NCBI GenBank assembly: GCA_025200525.1
Contig: CM045770.1
Coordinates: 119,885,429-119,949,428, forward strand
Length of the DNA: 64,000 bases
Direction: 5' to 3'
From: Camellia lanceoleosa
Lineage: Eukaryota; Streptophyta; Magnoliopsida; Ericales; Theaceae
Shown: piece by piece, positions 55,091-64,000 of the stretch
Layout of the letters: each line of letters begins with the position of its first letter
How positions within the stretch are numbered: position 1 is the stretch's first letter
Position numbers and translations under genes: made by a program
The notes under the pieces: generated by a model
Told to the model about the DNA's origin: nothing
The model's database searches: none
The model's input: the letters and a program-made list of their open reading frames with translations, nothing else

Positions 55091-57312
55091 TGTACGAGCA
55101 CAAAATAATCTTCTCGTATAATCCTGTTGATCAAGTTTGCACTCCTCCAAACGTCGTCACTTTACTGCCTGAAAACACAAACGTGAGCTAGCCGGCGGGT
55201 GTGTGCCGGAAACCCCTCCGATGCCTAAGTCAGCAAAATAGACAATAGACACAAAAGTTCTGTGTATTCTAAAGTAAGAATTGGGATTGTGATACCTATC
55301 CATAGGTCCTGCTATGAGCTTTTACAGACTTGGCCTGGTGTCACAGGCCGACTCCTTTAGAGGCGCAGCCGATCACTTTTTGCCCGTGTGGCGCTCAAAC
55401 TCCACCAAGTTTAAACCCGCCATAGCTCATTGACAAATCGAGTGTTGATGATCTCACCCGTTTGAACGTTAGGTCCCAATGCTTTGTCAAGCAAAACAAC
55501 TTCACAAGGAAGCTCCGTCTTCACCCGGATGCCACAAGTAGGCCTGACGCCTCAAGTGCACCAAGCACGGCATAAATCGCTTCATAGCACCAAGCTTATC
55601 TCAAGCAAGGTGCTTGCCCAACTTAGGTTCATGTCATCAAGGTGCCTAGCCACACAACAATGTGCTAGCAAAGGTCCTCAACTTAGCCGACAAGCCAACG
55701 TTGCATGCTGGGTCTTTTATAGCATCTCGAAGTGTCACAGGGTCAAGCATGCCTCAATAGATGCATATTGGATGGCCACTTGGTCATGCAAAGCCCACAA
55801 GCCACCGAGGGGCAATCTCTCGCCCACGGCGTAATCCTCGTGTCAACACGTGTGCTAGATTCCGCCTAAGGCCATTGCGTACCTTAGCGTTGCACCAACG
55901 TGTAGCATGAGTAAAGCAACGTCTCAATCCGTAGCTTGCTCGTAACATAATGTAGTCCCTCAATGGACATAGTCAATATATAGCTCGATGCCTTCATTCG
56001 ATAGCCCACATATGCGGTGTTGCCTTCCGACCGCTTAGCTTAAGCCACGGGATCCCCTCGTGCAAGATTGAACCCAAACCAAGCACTTGAGTTGGCACAC
56101 GAGGCCTTTAGTGGTGCCTCGATAGCCTATTCGGTCCAAAACGAGTTCCAAAGATACCATATTGCGTGGCATAATGGAAACAACGTAGTGAACCTCTCGC
56201 TCGGGAGACACGCGCAGTGCTTACATTATTGCACTGTCCACGGGGCTCCCAAACCCACATGGAGACTCTAGACACCCCTCTGGATGCCTAAAGCCCGCCC
56301 TTGAGTTGCCCCAAGGTTGCTCACTTCAAGCCCAATTTGGGCGGGGAGGTAGGTAGGTAGCACACCATACCCCCTTATAGTAGCTTGTTAAGCCCTTTTT
56401 CATCTGGCAGGAGGAAACATCATACATGTCCGAGGAGTCATAATGATTTTTCATAAATTCTACAAATTGAGAAAAATCACGAAACTTGGTCGGGAAAACA
56501 CTTCCCCTAATACCTCTTTACCATAAAAATTTCAGCTCGAAACTCTTTCATTTGAGTGCCGAACCAAAGCGCCAGACCGCTAGCTACCACCGCCGCCTGT
56601 CAGATTTTGTCATTGCCGGTAACGCCGTTCTTGTCTTCGCAAATACCGGTTGGCTATTGACATAGGCTGCGGCTTTGCCGTTTGCTGGCTACCAACCAAG
56701 TGAGATAGTTTTACACAATTCTAGTACGACTCTATTCTCCTTAGCAGAGTCCTCCTAGAAGTCATACTCTTTATGCTCGGATATACATTCTTGACCAAGC
56801 TACCTTATCTCGGTCCCCTGTCATTCGAGCCGTGTGACCGGAAGCCGATCTATCGAATGGCACCCTACCGAGCTACACACAGCTCGGTTCTCTTTATTGA
56901 CAACATCTTGGTCCAATAAAGGACTACCTTCAAATAGCTAGGTCTAGGCCCTGGCAACCCATCTCTGATTGGTCTAGTGTCTTCTTAGCCCAAGACCGAG
57001 CTACACCAGCTCTTATGTGGCCCAACTTCCAAAGAAGACTTTTCCTAGCTCAACCCAATTTGTTTACAAATTACCCTCTCAATTGCCCCTTAATTCCATT
57101 TACGTAGCATGATTGGGATTATTTTCCTCCAGCCGAGCTAAGAATGCCCAACTCTGCCGAGCTAGAAAAGTAGTTCGATTTCACAACTCGTTCGGCCCCA
57201 GTAAGTCTTGTCAGTTGCTTAACATGTCCTTCTACTAATCTGGTATGTCTAACACGACGTCATTCTCAGGATACGTGGCGTGCCCCCATTATCCTCGTTC
57301 TTTTGTTACAAC
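55091..57312 (-). repeat. 3' LTR of a minus-strand gypsy element
   Basis: TGTACGAGCACAAAATAATC at 55091 begins 250 bp nearly identical to 62944-63190. A second matching block, CTACCAACCAAGTGAGAT..., lies at 56690-56770 here and 63260-63336 there. The right boundary is uncertain and placed at the last TTGTTACA before the interior (about 57312). The two copies differ by what lies between the matching blocks (55342-56688). GC content is well above that of the flanks. Confidence 0.6.
55342..56688. mobile_element. Possible 1.35-kb insertion inside the LTR
   Basis: Between CTTGGCCTGG and CTACCAACC the other LTR copy has only about 75 bp of different sequence. Here there are about 1.35 kb starting TGTCACAGGCC, which might be an LTR end. 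No target duplication could be established, and a deletion in the other LTR would explain the data equally well. Frames inside have no recognisable domain. Confidence 0.35.
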
Positions 57313-57367
57313 CGTCATGTACCTCCAAAAAAAATTTGGACAGCCCCGCCTTTTTGCCTTCAACGAT

Positions 57368-57619
57368 GGTGTTTGGGAACTTGGGTTCCGAATTTTTTTT
57401 TGACTTTTTCCACTAAAAGACAAACTTTTTACAAAATCAAAAAAAAAACACATCCAACAGAATATCACATCTAATCACATAATCATTTTACTTTTTCTCT
57501 TACAAACATCACATCCAACTACAAAAAAACCTAACTATCTTCTAAAACACCAAATTTTTTTTATCTAATAATATCCTACAGCTAAAAAAACCTACATAAA
57601 AACCCACGTCCCAAACACC
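57368..57619. mobile_element. MITE, family A-like, inside the gypsy element
   Basis: GGTGTTTGGGAACTTGGG and, reversed, GGGTGTTTGGGACGTGGG are the ends. The interior has the ACATCTAATCACATAATCATT segment of the family. It lies between the LTR and the 61-bp tandem repeats. Confidence 0.6.
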
Positions 57620-57714
57620 CACAACATTTATGTCCTTCGAGTTTGCAATCGTATGGCGAGTCGTTCTTTCTGTGTCTCACCAAGCAGACTAACTCGGTTT
57701 ACACTAACCCTGCC

Positions 57715-58560
57715 AACCTTCTTTGGCCGAGATCCTTATCTCGGTTGAATAATGAAAAAAAATTTGGTCAAACCTGCCAACCTTCCTGAGCCTAGATCTT
57801 TATCTCGGCTAGAGGGAAAAAAAAGTGTTGGTTAAACCTACCAACCTTCCTGAGCCTAGATCCATATCTCGACTAAAGGAAGAAAAAGTGTTGGTCAAAC
57901 TTGCTAACCTTCTTCAGCCTTGATCCTTATCTTGGCTGAAGAACAGGATATGTTTGGTCCAACCTTCCAAACTTCCGTCAGCCTAGATCCTTATCTCGGC
58001 TGATGGACTAGATGTTAGTCAAACCTGCTAACCTTCTTCAGCCTTGATCCTTATCTCGGCTGAAGAACAGGATATGTTTGGTATAACCTGCCAAACTTCG
58101 TCAGCCTAGATCCTTATCTCGGCTGATGGCCTAGAAATTGGTCAAACCTGCTAACCTTCTTCAGCCTTGATCCTTATCTTGGCTGAAGAACAGGATATGT
58201 TTGGCCCAACCTGCCAAACTTACGTCAGCCTAGATCCTTATCTCGGTTAATGGACTAGATGTTTGTCAAACCTGCTAACCTTCTTCAGCCTTGATCCTTA
58301 TCTCGGCAGAAGAACAGGATATGTTTGGACCAACCTGCCAAACTTCTGTCAGCCTAGATCCTTATCTCGGCTGATGGACTAGATATTGGTTAAGCCTGTA
58401 AACCTTCTGAAGCCTAGATCTTTATCTCGGATAAAGAATGAAAAAAGTGTTGGTATGGACTAGATGTTGGTTAAGCCTGTAAACCTTCTAAAGCCTAGAT
58501 CTTTATCTCGGCTAAAGAATGAAAAAAGTGTTGGTAAAACCTACCAACCTTTTTTGTTGC
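57715..58560. repeat. 61-bp tandem repeats with a dimeric higher-order unit
   Basis: GATCCTTATCTCGGCTGA or variants occur about 13 times at 60-64-bp steps. In the middle, units alternate between an AAGAACAGGATATGTTTGG type and a TGGACTAGATGTTGG type, so the real repeat is a dimer of about 122 bp. On the minus strand they lie between gag and the 3' LTR, where tandem repeats are common in plant gypsy elements of the Tat group. Confidence 0.85.
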
Positions 58561-59632
58561 CCCCTAGTCGGGCAAAAACTTGTTAGAAAGAGTTGGTCAA
58601 TCTTGCCAACCCATTTTGTCCCCAGTTGGGCAAAGATTTTTTACTTGGTTGGTTTTTCGTGTTAACTTTTGCCGATGGTGTTTTGTTCGACATCGTTGTT
58701 TGTATTGGACTCTGCCTTGGTGCGCATCCCATCTTCCTCTACCAAGATGTGTTGGTGCACTCTCTTTATCAGGGCTTCCATAGTAAGAGGTGGCGTCATT
58801 GTCATTGAATCTCTCAATTTATTATTAGCCGGCAAACCTCGTTTGTACTGTGCGATAGTTAGGTTTGTAGGGCAATCTCCAATCTGATTAAAAGTGTCAC
58901 GACCCAAACCCGGCCCTATGGGTTTAGCACCGTAACCGGCCAGTAATCCGAAATTACCGAAGGCCTGCTGAACAGTAATACAATTAAACAGAATACAGGG
59001 CCTGGCGGAAGCCAATACAGTAAATAACTAGTGTCCATTGAGCTGTGAAAATCTGTATGCCAAAAACATTTTTCATTTATTCATACAGTTCGGGACAGTA
59101 CAGTCTAAACAATCCTTTACAGACACTCAATATAGGGACTTAATCCCTACTCAACAGTGCAGTGAACATTCCGTCTATACATTCGATTCAGTTATTACAA
59201 AATAGTAAGACAGTACAGTAGGGAGAAATACTAAAACACCCCTAAGCCTTGGCAAGGTAGGCTCGGAACCTCACAGTGAGGCACATAGGTCAGCTTGACA
59301 AGATCAAGTAACCTCGACGCTTCTAGTCATGCATCGGTGCTCAGTACACCTACATATATATATGAGCAGTGAGCTAAAGCCCAGTGAATAATATAATGCG
59401 TAAAGGGGTTAAGAATAAATGTCCTTTCAGTATTAAAACCAGTCATTTCAGTCAGTTTATCAGTCATTCAGTTTGTGGCTCATATTTCAGGCCATAACAG
59501 TCATTCAGTTAAAATAGTGATATGTGGTACATCCCTTGGCATAAAGATAAGAAATCCAGTAGGTCTTAAAGACCTGTCTTAATGAGCATCAAACAAGAAA
59601 TGATGGCCATCAAGATGACAAGATTGTGGATT

Positions 59633-59945
59633 CAAGAGGTGGCTCCCATGTAGCACTTAGTTTCAGAGATTCTAGAGGTGGCTCCCAAGCAGCACTTTGC
59701 TCCTTATCGAATACCGGATTCAAGAGGTGGCTCCCACTGTAGCACTTCGTAGATTCTAGAGGTGGCTCCCAGTAGCACTTTGCTCCATATCAATACCGAG
59801 TGGCCATCACAACAAGAAATGAGTGGTTCCAAACTTGGGAACCGACAGAGATCTCTCACACGATGTGGATTCAAGAGGTGGCTCCTTTGTAGCACTTAGC
59901 TCGTAGATTCTAGAGGTGGCTCCCGTAGCACTTTGCTCCAAATCA
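59633..59945. repeat. Minisatellite expansion within the solo LTR
   Basis: The pair GGATTCAAGAGGTGGCTCC / GATTCTAGAGGTGGCTCCC, each followed by a TAGCACTT word, occurs three times in dimeric form (from 59633, 59708 and 59867). It is absent at the equivalent place in the plus-strand LTR (about 11290-11330), so it is copy-specific. Confidence 0.75.
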
Positions 59946-60479
59946 AGAAATGAGGTGCCAAGGATGCCCTAGTACAGTTCAGAATATAACTCATACGTTC
60001 ATTTAGTATACAAGATGTCGCTCAAGGCGGTTCAATTCGATGGCAGGTCAATTCAAGAAATGATTCGATTCAAGGAAAGATCAATTCAAGAACAGTGTCA
60101 ATTCAAGAACGATTCGATTCGATTCAAGAACAATTCGATAAAATAGACAAATTTCAATAAGGTAAGCGGTTCAATCAAGTGCGATTGAAGATAATCATTT
60201 TTGGACATATCTTTACACAGTTGTTACTCACAGAGTTCTGGGCTACAGTATGCTAGAGCGTCTCCTCGGTAAGCCAACCCTACACAGTATACAGGATGAA
60301 CACACACTAAGCTATACAGTTGGGGGAAGATTAATAATTTACCCTAATTTGCCTCAGTGTGTTCTACATCTATATCCTCATTAAGATGCCTTAAACTAGG
60401 CCTAAGAATGCCTAGAATGGGATGAGGATGCAAAGATGCACTTAGAAAGTACTTTACAAAATTTGCTGAAAATAAGGGC

Positions 60480-60670
60480 CTCGCTCGAACGAGCCTTCCT
60501 TCGCTCGAGCGAGCTTCCAAAATCAAAGGCTTCGCTCGAGCGAGAAATCCTTCGCCCCGGCGGGGTGATGAAACAAGAAAAAAATCTTGGATCTTTGAAA
60601 TTTTACGCCGAGCCACCATTTCTTCGCCGAGCGAGCTCAACAAACGATGGTCGCTCGGCGAGGAATCCTT
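60480..60670. repeat. CGCTCGAGCG palindrome cluster, decayed
   Basis: Equivalent to 10551-10866 of the other LTR. Three intact or near-intact palindromes remain, and others have become CCCCGGCGGGG or CGCCGAGCGAG. The 130-aa and 126-aa opposed frames here are shadows of this repeat. Confidence 0.7.
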
Positions 60671-62924
60671 CGCCGAAAGGAGGCCAAATTCGAATTTCAG
60701 ATTTGTCTTCCAAGTCCGAACCAAGCATTCTACCACTCAATACTCGACCTCTTGGGCCCAAATTTCGAAACACATCTCAAATCAATGTACAACAAGTTCA
60801 AAAGCTCAATTTATGAATTCAAGCCCCAAAGGTGAGTCAAATAAATCCATTTTTCAAACCCATTTCAAGAACAATCTTCAAACATGCCATGCATGAATTT
60901 TAAACCAAATTGAAGCTTCAAAGCTTGCTTAAATGAGCTCATTCTTTTCAAAACAAGATGAAAACATGGATTTAAACATGATTATGAACATGCATGTGGC
61001 ATTTGACCATGAAATCCACTTCAAACTCACTAAAACCAACATGCATGCAACAATTAAGCTTCAATCTCACATGCTAAGCTTAAAAACATGACTTATCTCA
61101 TAAATTTAACATGAAACATGCAAGAACTAGTTCAATGACAACAATAAGAAGATGAGTTCCTTACCTAGAGTTTCAATTACAAGGTGAGGAAGCTAAATTA
61201 TGAAATCTACACTCCAAATCTTCAAGCTTCCTAGCCAAAACTCAAGAACAAGCCAAACCCTCACTTTCTCTCTCTAATTCTCTTCTTGGTCGGTTTAGAG
61301 ACATAAAATGGCTGAGGGAAAAGTGTTTGCCTAAGGTATATCAATGCTCAAACATGATATAATACAAGGCCCACTAACAATGGCAAAACGGTAATTACGT
61401 CAAACTCTTTAATTAGCTCATTTTAATCTAATTCAATCTAGTTAAATCATACCAAATCAGTTTTCAAATAAATATACCATGAAATTACATAAATTATGGT
61501 GACCACAACACACTAAACGATTTTCAGTTCGGCCGCCGATAAGGCCTTCAATTAGCAATTTAAACGTAAACACACGAACAGATAATTAAACAGTCGAATA
61601 GATAGAAATGCAATACAATAGGCACACTAGTCAATTTTCAATCAGTCTGTTCAGTATTTCAATTGATTCAATTATCAGTCATAAGTAGTCTCAATTTCAC
61701 AGTAATCGGTAATAAATCAGTGGTCAGTGATTAATCAGTAATCGGTAACGAGGGTTGTTACAAAAATTCTCCCAATACCAGTTATTGTAAGACCTCAATG
61801 TTTCTTTCTCACCCATGTCTATGGAGAGAAGCTGATCAATCTCCACTGGCGTCTTGGTGTTCATTCTGAATTTGGTTACAAATGCCTCTGCTAGTTACAT
61901 CCATGAAGTTATGCTACCTTCTGGCAACCTTTCAAACCATGTTAAACCCAGGTCACCAAGGCTGGAAGGAAATATGATACACATTAGAGTCTCGTTTCGC
62001 CGATACACCACCATAACTTGATGGAAGTGGGTCAAGTGCATGTAGGGGTCTAACTTTCTCTCATAAATAGTAAATTTAGGGTGGTGGAAGCCAGAGGGTA
62101 ATGGTGCGTTCTCTATCGCCGGAATGAATGGCGAGCTCTGTAACCTTGCTAGTTCTTTATCTGCTGGTTCATATGCAAGGTGCGGTATTGGCATTCCTAC
62201 CTCGACACTCCCATGTGTTCTAGGAGCCAACCATCGTAGTGCAGAGACTCTGCGGGGGTTGCGAGCCTGAGTGTCTTCTCTTTTTCGAGCCTTTTCCTCA
62301 AGCACTGTCTGCAAGTCCACCGACCTAAGCAACTCCATGTGCCTAGATGTCATTTGGTGTGAATGTGAGGGCCGATAACTACTTCCTTCTGTGTAAAACC
62401 TTTCAGTCATCGCCCTCTCAGATCTGGAGTAAGATGTCCTGGAAGTCCTCTATTGCGTATTGCTTGTTCTAAGACTCCTACTTTCTGCTTGTGATAGCGT
62501 GTCATGTCTGTTACGATCCTCCGAGTGGCGAGGAGGCGTGTTACCTTTCCGTCCCTCTTCTGTCGCCATCCCTTTTCCTTTTATCTGGCATTTCATTGTC
62601 TCCATGTCTGCCACCATCCTCCTTATTAACTTGTCTTGCTCCTTCACGCGATCCTCCAGAACTTGAGGATCCAGCCTTCACTTTTGTCTTTCAAGACTTT
62701 TAGAGCGACGAGGATTGGAGCCTCGTCTTTTACGAGTATCCCTCTGCGGGTTCTGTCACTGGGGATCTAATTCTGCCATGGGTGGGATAAAAAGTAAGCT
62801 TTCCCGCCTCCCGCCCCCTTCTGGGGTTTGCTCATCAATAGCAGAGTGTGGCAAGTCTTCATTGTGCGCCATAGAATTTAACTAAAGAGAAAACTCAATC
62901 AAAAGGTTTGTTCTTTGTGATCTT

Positions 62925-62943
62925 TTCCACAGACGATGCCAAT
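62925..62943 (-). promoter_or_regulatory. Primer-binding region of the minus-strand gypsy element
   Basis: Directly after the LTR end on the minus strand comes TTGGCATCGTCTGTGGAAA. It resembles the GGCGCCGTCTGTGGGA type of primer site seen next to the 5' LTR in many plant gypsy elements, with changes. It fixes the order LTR, primer site, gag. Confidence 0.6.
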
Positions 62944-63335
62944 TGTACGAGCATGAAATAATCTTCTCGTATAATCCTGTTGATCAAGTTTGCACTCCTC
63001 AAACGTCGTCGTTTTGCTGCCTGAAAATATAAACGTGAGCTAGCCGGCAGGTGTGTGCTGGAAACCCCTCCAATGCCTAAGTCAGCAAAATAGACAATCG
63101 ACACAAAAGCTCTGTGTATTCTAGAGTAAGAATTGGGATTGTGATACCTGTCCATAGATCCTGCTATGAGCTTTTATAGACTTGGCCTGGCTTAATCCTA
63201 GTAGGATTCCAAGTCTCCTTATAAGAGTTCTCCTAGGAATCACACACCCTACTCACTACCAACCAAGTGAGATGGTTTGCACAATCCTAGTAGGACTCTA
63301 CTCTCCTTAGCAAAGTCCTCCTAGGAGTCACACTC
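62944..63335 (-). repeat. 5' LTR of the minus-strand gypsy element, truncated
   Basis: Starts TGTACGAGCATGAAATAATC, matches 55091-55340 and then 56690-56770, and stops abruptly at 63335 where another LTR begins. Confidence 0.7.
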
Positions 63336-64000
63336 TGTAACGCCCTCAAAATAAACCCATAATATATACAATATTAACATGCATTGATTAAGAAAGGCAA
63401 AACCTTATTTCATTCCTCAGAGTAATCTTATTAAAAGACATTACATGTAATAACGAAAGTAGATGCCCTACGGGCTTACATCTTTCCAAGCCAACACTTG
63501 GACACAAAAGTCTGAGCATTAACTCAATTACACATTAAGCCCTTGGCTTGAGTTTACATGTAATATCAAACTAAAACAAAATAATAACTAATCTAAACAG
63601 AGTCTTCAACTCCAAATCCTTCCAAGCTAAGTCCTTGGAGGTAGTATATCACCTGAACCTGAAAATGATGTTCCCGTATAAGGTGAGCCACAGCCCAGCA
63701 GAAATATACTAAACCAAATATAGAAATTGATTAAAGCAATAGCATTCGATAGATGGTTACCACTTAAAATCAATTATAACACAATTCAGTTTCATGACAA
63801 TAATGTCCATGACATGTTTCACTTTCCGTTCCTATTCAACTTTTTATTTATATAGACATGGCTCAGAACCTGGCCAAACTACAAAATGAGACTATATCTC
63901 ACATCAACATTACTTCCAATACCAATATTTCAAATGAGACTAAGGCTCAAACTGAAACACTTCCATAAATCAATAAGTACACATATTTGTTGTATTAATG
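63336..64000 (-). repeat. Partial LTR of a third gypsy element, running off the window
   Basis: The boundary reads TGTAACGCCCTC on plus, which is ...GAGGGCGTTACA as an LTR 3' end on minus. Further in, the minus strand has GGGCTGTGGCTCACC, echoing the GGGCTTTAGCTCACTG of the first family's LTR. The match is too short to claim the same family. Confidence 0.55.

Larger units (their letters stand above)
58895..61762 (-). mobile_element. Solo LTR of the 4.8-12.0 kb gypsy family, inserted in gag
   Basis: On the minus strand it runs from TGTAACAACCCTCG (61762) to GGTTTGGGTCGTGACA (58895) and matches the 3' LTR at 9488-11952 in many blocks. The flanks, read along gag, are ATTTT and CTTTT, a 5-bp duplication with one change. 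No internal region or second LTR is adjacent, so it is a solo LTR left by recombination. It is 0.4 kb longer than the other LTR because of expanded minisatellites. Confidence 0.85.
58600..62872 (-). pseudogene. gag pseudogene of a gypsy element, split by a solo LTR
   Basis: On the minus strand, ATG at 62872-62870 starts MAHNEDLPHSAIDEQTPEGG. A stop follows about 40 codons in, and the leader is Lys/Arg-rich (frames at 62450-62647 and 61895-62410). The retrotransposon gag core reads SSPFIPAIENAPLPSGF, LDPYMHLTHFHQVMVVYRRN, IIFPSSLGDLGLTWFERLPE and GSITSW. It continues AFVTKFRMNTKTPVEIDQLL to 61763. The solo LTR intervenes, and the frame resumes at 58894 with NQIGDCPTNLTIAQYKRGLP and TMEALIKRVHQHILVEEDG. 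These are landmarks of plant gypsy gag. No protease, RT or integrase follows: tandem repeats begin within 100 bp. The element would have depended on a relative for pol. Confidence 0.85.

Noticed and set aside
55484..56271. 116-aa and 67-aa plus frames
   Set aside because: They lie within a gypsy LTR or an insertion in it; no domain, and the composition follows local GC.

Overview
This window is plant nuclear DNA, almost certainly intergenic heterochromatin. It is strongly AT-rich, has no dense coding or operon structure, and carries transposon classes typical of flowering plants: Ty3/gypsy LTR retrotransposons with a plant Met-initiator primer-binding site, an L1-type LINE, tRNA-derived SINEs, Helitrons with CTAG-T ends, Mutator-like elements with 9-bp target duplications, hAT elements with 8-bp duplications and many Tourist-like MITEs with 3-bp duplications. 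Species cannot be read from the sequence; a eudicot is my guess. No intact host gene was found. The only host-gene-like sequence is a broken DUF1645-family gene on the minus strand at 47994-48640.

Layout. 1-4777: small DNA transposons, including a Harbinger-like MITE, a Mutator-like MITE split by two tandem Helitrons, a second intact copy of the same MITE, and a minisatellite element built on GTGTAAG. 4778-11952: a Ty3/gypsy element with a 5'-truncated first LTR, an eroded interior and a 2.46-kb 3' LTR full of CGCTCGAGCG palindromes. 11953-24850: AT-rich debris with MITEs, an 870-bp Mutator-like element with about 290-bp terminal inverted repeats (TIRs), and a GC-richer island with a TATA-like box. 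24836-25176: a SINE with a perfect 17-bp duplication. 25345-25825: a two-unit tandem repeat. 33675-36928: a 5'-truncated dead L1 LINE (minus) split by a MITE. 37050-41790: a probable CACTA-like element enclosing a 162-bp satellite. 42000-46840: nested MITEs and a hAT inside a MITE. 47994-48640: the DUF1645 pseudogene. 50691-53552: a MITE split by a 2.6-kb compound element holding two tandem arrays. 54270-55090: a MITE and a SINE-like element. 55091-63335: a minus-strand gypsy element that has gag but no pol, with its own 61-bp tandem repeats, split by a 2.87-kb solo LTR of the same family as the 4.8-12.0 kb element. 63336-64000: part of a third gypsy LTR.

The window therefore records successive insertions rather than a pathway. 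Several nestings can be ordered because the interrupted host element is also present here as an intact copy, or because the interrupted coding frame resumes across the insertion. The points most worth following up are the 50.8-53.4 kb compound element, the gag-only retrotransposon with a solo LTR in its gag, the oppositely oriented GTGTAAG elements, and the nearly intact but twice-broken DUF1645 gene. All repeat identities and boundaries were read by eye without alignment or database search.
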